This document shows, in pieces, positions 43,057-51,305 of a DNA stretch of 64,000 nt. Made by a program: the position numbers and the translations under genes. Under the pieces are notes generated by a model. It was not told where the DNA came from. It was given only the letters and a program-made list of their open reading frames with translations, and made no database searches. The stretch's first letter is position 1, and each line of letters starts with the position of its first letter. The stretch spans positions 343,651 through 407,650 of the forward strand of contig NZ_JBQEON010000001.1 in assembly GCF_052045245.1 (NCBI RefSeq), given 5' to 3'. This DNA is from Burkholderia sp052045245. GTDB taxonomy: Bacteria > Pseudomonadota > Gammaproteobacteria > Burkholderiales > Burkholderiaceae.

Positions 43057-44274
43057 ATGAAAAAGATCTTGCTTGTGTTCGGGACTCGGCCGGAAGCCAT
43101 CAAGATGGCGCCGCTCGTCCGCGCGTTGAAGGCGCGCAAGGATGTCGACGCCAGGGTATGCGTCACCGCCCAGCATCGCGAAATGCTGGATCAGGTCCTC
43201 ACGCTGTTCGACATCAAGCCCGACTACGACCTCAATCTGATGCGCCAGAGCCAGACGCTGACCGACGTGACGACCGGCATTCTTCAGGCGATCGGGATCG
43301 TCTTCGACGACTTTCGCCCGGACGTCGTCCTCGTGCACGGCGATACGACGACGACGCTGGCCGTCAGCATCGCGGCGTTCTACCGCTATTTGCCGATCGG
43401 GCACGTGGAAGCGGGCTTGCGCAGCGGCGACATCTGGTCGCCGTGGCCGGAGGAATTGAATCGCCGCGTGACCGACGCGGTGTCGTCATGGCATTTCGCG
43501 CCGACCGGCCAGGCGCGCGACAACCTGTTCAGCGAAGGCGTGCCGGTCGGTGCGGTCGTGATGACCGGCAACACCGTGATCGATGCGCTGCACGACGTCA
43601 AGCGCATGCTCGAGCACGACACCTCGCTCAACGACAAGGTCGCCGCGCACTTTCCGTTTCTCGACGCGTCGCGCCGCGTCGTGCTCATCACCGGCCATCG
43701 CCGCGAGAGCTTCGGCGAGCCGTTCCGGCGTTTCTGCGAGGCGCTCTGCGCGCTGGCGAACCGCTATCACGACGCGCAGTTCGTCTATCCGCTGCACCTG
43801 AATCCGAACGTGCGCGAGCCGGCGCGCGCGCTGCTCGGCGGCGTGCCGAACATCTACTTGATCGAACCGCAGGAATATCTGTCGTTCGTATTCCTGATGT
43901 CGCGCGCGCATTTCATCATCACCGATTCGGGCGGCATCCAGGAGGAAGGGCCCGCGCTCGGCAAGCCGGTGCTCGTCACGCGCGAGACGACCGAACGGCC
44001 CGAGGCGATCCAGGCCGGCACCGCACGGCTCGTCGGCACGGATCAGGAGCGGATCGTCTGGGAGGCGTCGCGGCTGTTCGACAGCGAGAGTGCCTACGAG
44101 GAAATGTCGCGCGCGAGCAACCCGTATGGCGACGGCCATGCGAGCGAGCGGATCGTCCACGCGCTGATGCATACGCCCGGGGCAACCGCGATGGCCACGG
44201 GCTTTTCGATGGGCGCCGCGGAAATGCCGTTCAACGCGCTCACGCTGGGGTTGCTGGCGTTGCGGTCGCCTTGA
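43057..44274 (+). CDS. wecB: UDP-N-acetylglucosamine 2-epimerase (WecB-like)
   Basis: A 405-residue non-hydrolysing UDP-GlcNAc 2-epimerase that interconverts UDP-GlcNAc and UDP-ManNAc. The family marks are VFGTRPEAIKMAPLVRAL at the start, TAQHREMLDQVL, HGDTTTTLA, HVEAGLRSGD, TGHRRESFG and TDSGGIQEEGPALGKPVLV. The usual length is about 375, and this one has a C-terminal tail of about 30 residues (TPGATAMATGFSMGAAEMPF) of unknown use. ATG 43057 follows GAGG. It is divergent from the GT2 synthase across 1.2 kb, so it may supply UDP-ManNAc to it, or serve another glycan. Confidence 0.92.
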   Translation: MKKILLVFGTRPEAIKMAPLVRALKARKDVDARVCVTAQHREMLDQVLTLFDIKPDYDLNLMRQSQTLTDVTTGILQAIGIVFDDFRPDVVLVHGDTTTTLAVSIAAFYRYLPIGHVEAGLRSGDIWSPWPEELNRRVTDAVSSWHFAPTGQARDNLFSEGVPVGAVVMTGNTVIDALHDVKRMLEHDTSLNDKVAAHFPFLDASRRVVLITGHRRESFGEPFRRFCEALCALANRYHDAQFVYPLHLNPNVREPARALLGGVPNIYLIEPQEYLSFVFLMSRAHFIITDSGGIQEEGPALGKPVLVTRETTERPEAIQAGTARLVGTDQERIVWEASRLFDSESAYEEMSRASNPYGDGHASERIVHALMHTPGATAMATGFSMGAAEMPFNALTLGLLALRSP

Positions 44275-44278
44275 AGCC

Positions 44279-44306
44279 GGGCGGCGGGCGGCGGGCGGCG
44301 GGCGGC
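44279..44306 (+). repeat. Four tandem GGGCGGC repeats (G-quadruplex motif)
   Basis: Four perfect 7 bp units begin 4 bp after the wecB stop codon. Together with their spacing (GGG, 4 nt, GGG and so on) they form a textbook intramolecular quadruplex pattern on the plus strand, so the wecB mRNA 3' end could fold this way. The copy number may vary between strains. Confidence 0.7.
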
Positions 44307-44399
44307 GACGCCAGTTTTCGCTGCCCGTCGTTCGTCCGCCTCGAACATCCCGCCCGCGCCACCGCGGCGCGCCGGGCGAGCGATGACCGCTGCCGTTCG

Positions 44400-45188
44400 C
44401 TATCGGGCCACCGCATCGGCCATCGCTTGCGCCTGCGCGACCAATCGCGGGTAGATCCGCTGGGCAACCACGTGTCTGGCGAAACACGCCTGCCGCGCCT
44501 CCTCGGGCACCCGCGCCGCGCCGCACGCCGCGATCGGGCGCAGCGTCACGCGCTTCCACAGGATATAAACCCGCTCGCCCTGCCTGACCGACACGGCCAG
44601 CGTGTTCGGTCCGTCCGGCACGCCATCCTGGCTTTCGCCGAGCAGCCAGGCCTTCACCACGCCATCGGCCGGCTGCCGCCTGACGGGCAACTCGGCGAAG
44701 CGGAACGCCGCGGCGTCGTCGCCGAATACGTTCGTGTAAAGCGTTTCATTCGTGAGAATGACCGCGACGTCGTCGGTCGGCTCGATGCCCGCGTTCGCCG
44801 TCGTCACCCAGGCCTTCAGCAGCGGCACCGTCGTCACGACGAGATTCGTCTTGCCATCGTCAGACTTGAACGACAAGCCGTCCGGCCCCGGCGGCATCCC
44901 GTCGACGGGGCCGACGCTCTGCACCGTCCCCTCCGCCTTCGCGCCGAACCCTCTGGCCCGGACCGGGCCGATCAGTTTCGCGAGCCGTGCATTCACGTCG
45001 GCCGTGTATTGCTTGTCGAGGCCCGCCTGATCCTCCATCCGGGCCGCCGCCAGGGCCGCCGCGACCTGCTTTCGATGGGCCAGATACGAATCGGCCGGCG
45101 ATGCGATCACCTTCGCCCCGACCGCGGCGAGCACCGCCGCGAGCACCACCGCCCCCACCCCGACCTTCACGCTTGAAATGCGCTTCAT
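44400..45188 (-). CDS. Uncharacterised membrane-anchored or secreted protein
   Basis: A 262-residue protein beginning with a lysine/arginine and one hydrophobic segment (VGVGAVVLAAVLAAVGAKVI, 9-28) that acts as a signal or an N-terminal anchor. The rest is soluble, with KQYTADVNARLAKLIGPVRA and two cysteine pairs near the C-terminus (PIAACGAARVPEEARQACFA). I do not recognise a family. It lies 101 bp after the chemoreceptor stop and beyond a terminator-like hairpin, so it is probably a separate unit. Confidence 0.62.
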   Translation of the reverse strand: MKRISSVKVGVGAVVLAAVLAAVGAKVIASPADSYLAHRKQVAAALAAARMEDQAGLDKQYTADVNARLAKLIGPVRARGFGAKAEGTVQSVGPVDGMPPGPDGLSFKSDDGKTNLVVTTVPLLKAWVTTANAGIEPTDDVAVILTNETLYTNVFGDDAAAFRFAELPVRRQPADGVVKAWLLGESQDGVPDGPNTLAVSVRQGERVYILWKRVTLRPIAACGAARVPEEARQACFARHVVAQRIYPRLVAQAQAMADAVAR

Positions 45189-45226
45189 TTTTTTGACGTT
45201 ATCGAATCCCGCGCCGACAGCGAAAA

Positions 45227-45252
45227 CGGCTGCCGTGATCTCACGACAGCCG
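45227..45252 (-). terminator. Terminator of the chemoreceptor gene
   Basis: CGGCTGCCGTGA at 45227-45238 pairs with TCACGACAGCCG at 45241-45252 (one mismatch). On the minus strand it is followed by GTTTTCGC. It lies 37 bp past the chemoreceptor stop codon. Confidence 0.65.
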
Positions 45253-45289
45253 CCCCCCGGAAACGCGTCATTCTAACGTCGCGCGGACG

Positions 45290-47152
45290 TCATTCGTCGA
45301 CCTTGAACGCCGAGACCAGGCGTGTCAGTTCCGCCGCCTGCTGCTTCAGGCTTTCCGCGGCCGCCGCGCTTTCCTCGACCAGTGCCGCGTTCTGCTGCGT
45401 CATCTGGTCCAGCGACTGCACCGCATCGCCGATCTGGTCGATGCCCGCGCTCTGCTCGAGGCTCGCCTCGGCAATCTCGCTCATCATCGCGCTGACGCCC
45501 TGCACCTGCGACACGACATCGCGCATCACCGCGCCGGCCTCGCTGACGAGCCGCGACCCGGCATTCACGGTGCCGGCGCTGTGCTCGATCAGCGCCTTGA
45601 TCTCCTTCGCCGCCTGCGCGCTGCGCTGCGCGAGGTTGCGCACTTCCGACGCCACGACCGCAAACCCGCGCCCCTGCTCGCCGGCTCGCGCCGCTTCCAC
45701 CGCGGCATTCAGCGCGAGGATGTTGGTCTGGAACGCGATGCCGTCGATCATCACGATGATCTCGGCGATGCGTTGCGACGCGTCGCTGATCTGCGCCATC
45801 GTGGTCACGACTTCGCCGACGACCTGGCCGCCGCGCGCCGCCGTATCGGATGCGCCGGTGATCAGCGTCGCGGCCGTCGTCGCGGTTTCGGTGTTGTTGC
45901 GCACGACCGCGGTGATTTCCTCCATCGACGAAGCCGTGCGCTCGAGATTGCCCGACTGCCCCTCGGTCCGCTCGCTGAGGTCCGCATTGCCCGACGCGAT
46001 CTGCGCGGACCCGGTCGCGATCGACGCGGACGCCGCCCGGATCCGGTGGACCAGCGTCGACAGCGACGACACGAAGCGGTTGAACGCGTCCGACAGTTGC
46101 CCGATCTCGTCCTCGCTCTCCACCGTCAGCCGCCGCGTCAGGTCGCCCTGGCCGCTCGCGATCTCGGACAGCAGCGTCGCCGCGCGGCGGATCGGCGCGG
46201 CGATCGCGCGCCCGACCAGCCAGATCACGAGCAACGCGACACCGAGGCCGGCCACCGCCGCGACCAGCGCCGCGCTGCGAATCGCGCGCGTCACCGGGCC
46301 GAGCAGCTCGGCCTGCGGCACTTCGACGACCACGTACGCGTTCAGCTCCGGAATGAACGACGTCGCGATGAAGCGCGCGCCGCCGTCGCCGCTGTAGCTC
46401 ATGTACGCATACGGCTTGCCGGCCAGCAGCGTCGACGCTGCGTCGTCCGGCAGGCCCGGTTCGTCCTTCATGAAATGCTTGCCGTCGATCAGCGACGTAT
46501 CGCGATGCATCATGATCGCGCCGTCCGGCCGCACGAGGTAGGCGAAGCCGGTATCGCCGATCCGGTACGCGGCGATACCCTTCGCGAGCGCGTCGACGGA
46601 CAGGCTCATGCCGGCCGCGCCGACCGGCGTGCCGTCGAGCTCCACGCGGCTGTTGATGAACATCATGTAGCCGCCGGTCGTGACCTCGCGATCCATGTTC
46701 ACGTCGCAGGTCTTGCCCGACGCGAGGAAGTGCGTGAGCCACTGATCCTCGCCGGTCACCTTGCGCTGCAGGCCGGCTTCGTTGTAGTAGTTGCCGCTCT
46801 TCACCGACACCCACTGCACGGACGCCGCCTTCTGCTCGTCCTTCACGTTCCTCGCGAGCCGGATCCAGTCGCGCGTGCCGGCGTCGGGCTCGCCGTCGGC
46901 TTCCCATTGCAGCAGGAACGCATCGCGCGCGAGGACGCGCGACGCGGCAATCGGCCCGGCCAGCTGCCGCTGCACGTCGGCGCGAATGCCGTTCACGGCC
47001 GTCGGCAGTTCCTCTCGGACGACGCGCTCGCGCACGGCGTTGCCGATCAGGCGCACGCTCAACCCGCTCGAAATCGCGACGAACACGAGCAGGCAGCTCG
47101 TCATGCTGAGAATCAGCTTGTTCTGAATGGACAGCTTGCGCCAGAAATGCAT
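45290..47152 (-). CDS. Methyl-accepting chemotaxis protein with periplasmic Cache sensor
   Basis: A 620-residue chemoreceptor. Helix 1 is near 12-32 (LILSMTSCLLVFVAISSGLS), followed by a periplasmic dCache-type sensor of about 240 residues (for example GYMMFINSRVELDGTPVGAA and AYRIGDTGFAYLVRPDGAIM). Helix 2 is near 287-312, then a HAMP domain (ATLLSEIASGQGDLTRRLTV). The signalling tip reads FAVVASEVRNLAQRSAQAAK with EIKALIEHSAGTVN. It ends SAFKVDE without a CheR/CheB-binding pentapeptide. It lies 175 bp after the MotB-like gene on the same strand, so it could share regulation with that stator module. Confidence 0.9.
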   Translation of the reverse strand: MHFWRKLSIQNKLILSMTSCLLVFVAISSGLSVRLIGNAVRERVVREELPTAVNGIRADVQRQLAGPIAASRVLARDAFLLQWEADGEPDAGTRDWIRLARNVKDEQKAASVQWVSVKSGNYYNEAGLQRKVTGEDQWLTHFLASGKTCDVNMDREVTTGGYMMFINSRVELDGTPVGAAGMSLSVDALAKGIAAYRIGDTGFAYLVRPDGAIMMHRDTSLIDGKHFMKDEPGLPDDAASTLLAGKPYAYMSYSGDGGARFIATSFIPELNAYVVVEVPQAELLGPVTRAIRSAALVAAVAGLGVALLVIWLVGRAIAAPIRRAATLLSEIASGQGDLTRRLTVESEDEIGQLSDAFNRFVSSLSTLVHRIRAASASIATGSAQIASGNADLSERTEGQSGNLERTASSMEEITAVVRNNTETATTAATLITGASDTAARGGQVVGEVVTTMAQISDASQRIAEIIVMIDGIAFQTNILALNAAVEAARAGEQGRGFAVVASEVRNLAQRSAQAAKEIKALIEHSAGTVNAGSRLVSEAGAVMRDVVSQVQGVSAMMSEIAEASLEQSAGIDQIGDAVQSLDQMTQQNAALVEESAAAAESLKQQAAELTRLVSAFKVDE

Positions 47153-47327
47153 GAGGTTCCCTCGATAACCGCTCGGTCTGAGCCAGCTTGGGTTATCGGC
47201 AGGCGCACGCGAAATCGCATCGCTGCGTTCACATGGCCGTCATGCGGGATTCGATATGTCGTTGACGGACGGGCTCGCCTGCCCGTCGCGAATCGCTGGT
47301 CGCTGGTCGCGGATCGCGCGATCCGCA

Positions 47328-48008
47328 TCAATACGCGACGAAGATCGTCACCCGCCGGTTGCGCGCCCGCGCGGCCGCATCGTCGCCCGCGACGAGCGGC
47401 TGCGTATCGGCCCGGCCGATCGCCGCGAGCCGGTGCGGCGCGACCCCGCGCTCGGCCAGATAGCGCACGACGCTGCCCGCTCGCGCGGACGACAGCTCCC
47501 AGTTCGATTCGTATTTCGCGTTCGCGATCGGCACGCTGTCGGTATGCCCTTCGACGAGGATGTCGCCGGTCGCATGCTCGCTCAGCGCCTGCGCGATCTG
47601 GCTCAGCACGGGCGCCGCGTCGTTCAGCAGGTGCGCATCGCCGACGTTGAACAGGATCTTCGCGTCGATGCCGATCTCGATCCCGTGCGGTGCCCGCACG
47701 ACCGAAATGCGGCCGTTCGCCTTCAACGCATCGAGCGACGCGAGCCACGCGGGGGCGCGATCCGCGATCGCGGCCGCGGATGGGCTTGCCGCGCCGCCAG
47801 CGTGGCGCGCGAGCGTCTGGTAGCGTGCATCGAGCGCGTGGTATTTCGCGAGCTGCAGCACGTACAGCGCGAGGAACAGCACCATCAGCGTCGTGATGAG
47901 ATCCGCGTAGGAAATCAGCCAGCGGCCGGACTGCGTGCCCTCGGCGTCATCGTCGTCGCGATCGGCGCCGGCCGAGCCCGCCCGCACGCGGTCAGTTCGA
48001 ACCGTCAT
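47328..48008 (-). CDS. MotB-like stator protein with OmpA peptidoglycan-binding domain
   Basis: A 226-residue protein with a charged cytoplasmic start, one membrane helix and a periplasmic OmpA/MotB domain. The plug region RWLISYADLITTLMVLFLAL at 29-48 contains Asp36, at the place of the essential proton-carrying Asp32 of E. coli MotB. The OmpA part has ILFNVGDAHLLNDAAPVL and VEGHTDSVPI with NWELSSARAGSVVRYL, the peptidoglycan-binding signature. At 226 residues it is shorter than flagellar MotB (about 300). It begins 18 bp after the MotA-like gene. No flagellar genes are nearby. Confidence 0.88.
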   Translation of the reverse strand: MTVRTDRVRAGSAGADRDDDDAEGTQSGRWLISYADLITTLMVLFLALYVLQLAKYHALDARYQTLARHAGGAASPSAAAIADRAPAWLASLDALKANGRISVVRAPHGIEIGIDAKILFNVGDAHLLNDAAPVLSQIAQALSEHATGDILVEGHTDSVPIANAKYESNWELSSARAGSVVRYLAERGVAPHRLAAIGRADTQPLVAGDDAAARARNRRVTIFVAY

Positions 48009-48026
48009 GTCGAAGCTCCCCGTGCG

Positions 48027-48791
48027 TCATGTGAGCGATTCCGCCGCGCGGCCGCGCACGTCGCCGGTCAACCGCGTTTCGATCGTGTGCGGCGATTCCT
48101 TGCGCGAGATCGCGAGCAGGCCGTCGAGATACAGCTTGCGAAACCGCAGCTCGCTGTCGATCTGCGCGCGCAGCTTGCCGTAGAGCGGCAGGAACACGAG
48201 GTTCGCGAATGCCAGGCCGTACAGCGTCGCGATGAACGCGACCGCGATGCCCGGCCCGAGCTGCGCCGGTTCGAGAATATGGCTCGTCACCTGCACGAGC
48301 CCGAGCACCGAGCCGAGAATGCCGAAGGTCGGCGCATAGCCGCCGGCCTGCTGCCACACGCGCGCGGCCGCGAGCCGGCTGCGCTCGTAGGCGTCGAGCT
48401 CGCGCTGCAGCGCGTCCTCGAGCACGGCGGTCGACACGCCGTTCGCGAGCAGTTCCAGCCCGCGCCGCGCAAACGGATGGATGCCGCTGACGTCCATCGA
48501 TTCGAACGCGAGCAACCCGTCGAGCTTCGCGCGATCGCCCCATTCGAGCAGATCGGTCAGGTGCTTGCGATCGACTTCCTGGGCGCGCACGAATGCGAGC
48601 CGCAGCTGCTTCACCGCATCGAGGAACCGCGCCCACGTGTTCTGGATCATCACCGCGCCGAGCGTGCCGCCGAGCACGATGACGAGCGCCTCGAACTGGA
48701 ACAGCGTCGAGAAATGCCCGCCCTCCAGCGCGAAGCCGAACACGATGGCCACGCCGCCGAGTATCACGCCGGCCAGGGTCAACAGGTCCAT
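48027..48791 (-). CDS. MotA-like proton-channel stator protein
   Basis: A 254-residue MotA/TolQ/ExbB-family protein with four helices (about 5-25, 33-52, 148-170 and 180-200) and the large cytoplasmic loop after helix 2 that in MotA contacts FliG. VIVLGGTLGAVMIQNTWARF marks helix 2. GGYAPTFGILGSVLGLVQV, with its conserved proline, marks helix 3, and GPGIAVAFIATLYGLAFANL marks helix 4. These are MotA/PomA-type, not ExbB-type, features. It lies 23 bp downstream of the cNMP-FliG fusion gene and 18 bp upstream of the MotB-like gene, an operon arranged like a minimal motor. Confidence 0.87.
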   Translation of the reverse strand: MDLLTLAGVILGGVAIVFGFALEGGHFSTLFQFEALVIVLGGTLGAVMIQNTWARFLDAVKQLRLAFVRAQEVDRKHLTDLLEWGDRAKLDGLLAFESMDVSGIHPFARRGLELLANGVSTAVLEDALQRELDAYERSRLAAARVWQQAGGYAPTFGILGSVLGLVQVTSHILEPAQLGPGIAVAFIATLYGLAFANLVFLPLYGKLRAQIDSELRFRKLYLDGLLAISRKESPHTIETRLTGDVRGRAAESLT

Positions 48792-48814
48792 ATGCGTCTC
48801 CGTCAGGTGGTGCG

Positions 48815-50053
48815 TTACGCGTCGGATGAAGCGAGCGGCGCGGCTGCCGCCGGCGCCTTGGCCGCGCGCACCGCATCCAGCACGCGCCGCTCGATGTCCT
48901 CGATCTCGATCGGATCGAGCTTCAGCTCGCGGCGCATCACCCACGACACCTCGTTGCGCCGCGCTTCCGTCATCACGGAGAACAGCTTGTCGGCCACCGC
49001 GCGATCGTCGAGGCTCGCGATCAGCTTCGCGAGATCGTACGTATCGAACGCGCTGATCACGTCGAACAGCGTACGCTGGTCGACCCACACGATATCCTCG
49101 AGCGCGCGCACGTCGCCGCCGGCACGCGGGCTGCGCCGCGAGAAATACGCGACGCCTTTCTGCTCGACGTAACCGAGCACCTTCGACTTGCGGAACGCGA
49201 ACACTTCGTCGGCGATCTCGCCGTGCGTCAGCTTGTTGAGCAGCAGCTTCCGGTCGACGCCGATCAGCGCTTCCAGATCGGCCAGCTCGATCAACTCCAG
49301 CTCGCTGTTGATCGACACGTCGAGATCGTGATCCGCGACCTGCTGCGCGCGATCGATCACGCGCGCGGCATCGAACGTGACGACCTGGCGCGCGTCCGAC
49401 GATGCCGCGTAATCGGCGCCGCCGCCGGCATGGTCGGCCTGCGCGGCTTCGATGGTGACGAGATTGAGCTTCTCCATGCGGCGCAGCATCGCGAGCACGT
49501 GCGGCCGCGAATGGCCGGCGATCGCGCGGCAGCGGCGGATCACGTCGGCGAGCGGCACCGACGTCTCCGCCCCGTGCGCCTGCATCGGCCGGCGCGACCA
49601 CGCGTCGTCCGGGCCGCGCGTGTCGGTACCGGCCATCAGCGACAGCACGTGCGCATACGACAGCACGCCGGGCATGAAGTCGGCATGCGTATAGGTCGCG
49701 AGCTGGTCGTCCTTGCGCTTCACGCGGCGGATCATCGTGCGCACGATATGGCGAAGCAGCGCGGACACGTGCTCGATTTCCTCGTCGAGCAGCGTGGCCG
49801 GCACGACCGTGAGCTGGCAGAACGACAGCGCCTTCGCGGTATGCGCGCGCGGCTCGGATGCGAGCAGCGCCGATTCGCCGAAGAACTCGCCGCGCCCGAG
49901 CGTCGCGACGACGACGCGCTTGTCGTCGCAGCGCGTCGACAGCTCGACCTTGCCGTCGGCGATCAGAAAGATGACGGGCTCGCCGGCGAAGCCCTCCGAG
50001 TAGATGATCTCCCCGGGCGCGGCCGTACGCGTCCACGATTGCTGACGATTCAA
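48815..50053 (-). CDS. Cyclic-nucleotide-binding domain fused to a FliG C-terminal domain
   Basis: A 412-residue cytoplasmic protein read from a TTG at 50053, which has AGGGGA 6 nt upstream; an in-frame ATG at 50158 would add 35 arginine-rich residues. Residues 5-110 form a cNMP-binding (CAP_ED) barrel: GEIIYSEGFAGEPVIFLIAD, then the phosphate-binding cassette GEFFGESALLASEPRAHTAK with Arg69. The middle (about 110-250) is a helical region that contains a winged-helix-like stretch (ADVIRRCRAIAGHSRPHVLA). Residues 325-400 align by eye with FliG-C: DQRTLFDVISAFDTYDLAKL, ASLDDRAVADKLFSVMTEAR and DPIEIEDIERRVLDAV. It lies upstream of motA- and motB-like genes at 23 bp, suggesting a nucleotide-gated partner of the stator. 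I know no characterised homologue. Confidence 0.82.
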   Translation of the reverse strand: MNRQQSWTRTAAPGEIIYSEGFAGEPVIFLIADGKVELSTRCDDKRVVVATLGRGEFFGESALLASEPRAHTAKALSFCQLTVVPATLLDEEIEHVSALLRHIVRTMIRRVKRKDDQLATYTHADFMPGVLSYAHVLSLMAGTDTRGPDDAWSRRPMQAHGAETSVPLADVIRRCRAIAGHSRPHVLAMLRRMEKLNLVTIEAAQADHAGGGADYAASSDARQVVTFDAARVIDRAQQVADHDLDVSINSELELIELADLEALIGVDRKLLLNKLTHGEIADEVFAFRKSKVLGYVEQKGVAYFSRRSPRAGGDVRALEDIVWVDQRTLFDVISAFDTYDLAKLIASLDDRAVADKLFSVMTEARRNEVSWVMRRELKLDPIEIEDIERRVLDAVRAAKAPAAAAPLASSDA

Positions 50054-50308
50054 GTTGGTTCCCCTGCTGCGCTGGTTGTTGCGGACTGCGCGTCGCACGT
50101 CGCATGCATGCGATCGACAGTCATCCCCGTGCCCGTTTAACGTCATCGGCGCCGGCATCCTTTAGCGAATTCGTACTCTTTCCGGCGGAAATCGACGTAA
50201 AACGTTTGCGCCTCATTGCACGCTTTCGGAAAATTCATTTCGATGCCCGCGCCTGTAGCCGAATCGAAAGCCGTCACCCGCGCGCGCGGCGCAAGCGCGG
50301 TCGCACCC

Positions 50309-50339
50309 AAAAAAACGCCCCGCCGAAATGGCGGGGCGT
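50309..50339 (-). terminator. Terminator of the DUF3761-type gene
   Basis: ACGCCCCGCC at 50315-50324 and its exact complement at 50330-50339 enclose a 5 nt loop. The six A residues at 50309-50315 become a T tract on the minus strand. It lies within the 341 bp gap between the cNMP-FliG start and the DUF3761 gene; nothing else was seen in that gap except an AT-richer patch near 50150-50220 that could promote the motor operon. Confidence 0.8.
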
Positions 50340-50394
50340 GATGCCCGACAGACAGGTGGCGAGCAATGCGCGAGACGAAGCTCGCGCGGCCGGC

Positions 50395-50865
50395 TTACGA
50401 GCAGGCCTTGCCGTGCGACGGATGGAAGCCCTTCGCCTTCGCATCCGCTTCCGGCATGTAGCTGCCGTGCTTCGTCTTGCCGTAGTACTTGTCGGTCGAG
50501 CAGTGATACACCTTCGTGCTGTCGTTGACCCACACCTTCCCCGCGCCGCCGCCCGGCGCTGCGGCCGTGGTCGCCGTCGCGCTCTTCGCGGGCGCGGTGC
50601 CGGATGCCGCGGCAGCGGATGCCGCCGTTGCCGGCGCCGCGGCCGGTGCGCTCGCGGCAGCGGCAGCGGCAGCCGACGCGCCGTACCAGGTCTTCACGCC
50701 CTTGTGGCCCGCGCATGCGCCCTTCTTCGACGCGCCCGAATAGAACGAACCGTCCTTGCACAGGCCGGTCGTGCCTGCCGGCGCGCTGGCGGGCACCTGT
50801 GCGAACGCACCGATCGACAGCCCCATGCCGGCAGCAAGCGCGGCGATCAACATCGTCTTTTTCAT
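50395..50865 (-). CDS. Small secreted DUF3761-type protein
   Basis: A 156-residue exported protein. Its signal peptide MKKTMLIAALAAGMGLSIGA is cleaved after AFA. The mature part has GTTGLCKDGSFYSGASKKGA with a paired CAGHKGVKTWYG, which looks like the DUF3761 domain. An Ala/Pro-rich linker follows. A second Cys/His-containing segment reads VYHCSTDKYYGKTKHGSYM and ends HPSHGKACS. A strong ribosome-binding site (AGGAGAGGACT) precedes ATG 50865. Function is unknown. A small His-rich secreted peptide gene lies 61 bp upstream on the same strand. Confidence 0.8.
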   Translation of the reverse strand: MKKTMLIAALAAGMGLSIGAFAQVPASAPAGTTGLCKDGSFYSGASKKGACAGHKGVKTWYGASAAAAAAASAPAAAPATAASAAAASGTAPAKSATATTAAAPGGGAGKVWVNDSTKVYHCSTDKYYGKTKHGSYMPEADAKAKGFHPSHGKACS

Positions 50866-50926
50866 AGTCCTCTCCTGATTGGCCTGAATGGTGAAAGTGT
50901 CCCGGGCGTCCCGGGGAAAGCCCGGC

Positions 50927-51064
50927 TTACCGCACCCAGCGACACACGCGATGGTGGTGGTGATCGAAATGGCACACGCGGTGCGAATGCGCTTCGGCCA
51001 GGGCCGGCACGAGCACGACACAAGCCAGTGCGGTGGCCGTCAGGATCTTCGCGATGCGGTTCAT
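50927..51064 (-). CDS. Tiny secreted histidine-rich peptide
   Basis: A 45-residue open frame with a clear signal peptide (MNRIAKILTATALACVVLVP, then ALAEA) and a mature part of about 20 residues that is very rich in His (HSHRVCHFDHHHHRVCRW). Two Cys flank the four-His run, which suggests metal binding. The ATG at 51064 has GGGAGAG 4-10 nt upstream, one of the best ribosome-binding sites in the window. It ends 61 bp before the DUF3761-type gene on the same strand, so both may form one transcript. It resembles small HHHH-motif exported proteins of this genus; no function is known to me. Confidence 0.7.
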   Translation of the reverse strand: MNRIAKILTATALACVVLVPALAEAHSHRVCHFDHHHHRVCRWVR

Positions 51065-51305
51065 GGAGCTCTCCCGGATAGATCAGCCGGTCATCCGGCT
51101 GATACCTGCTTAACGCCGGTCGGCGGATCCCGGTGTACCGCCCCCGCGCGAAATTGACGATCTTTGACATCGACACGCGTCACGGCGCCGAAGCTGACAG
51201 TTATGTGCACGAACATGCTTTCGATGCTTTCAGCCAGTCGCGCAACGATCGGGATTTCAAATGAAGCGACGCGGCCGCAACCGGCGCGCGCGTGCGAGGC
51301 GGGAT

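Noticed and set aside
47328..48791. Flagellar motA/motB
   Set aside because: There is no flagellar neighbour, the MotB is about 70 residues short, and the upstream gene is a cNMP-FliG fusion.
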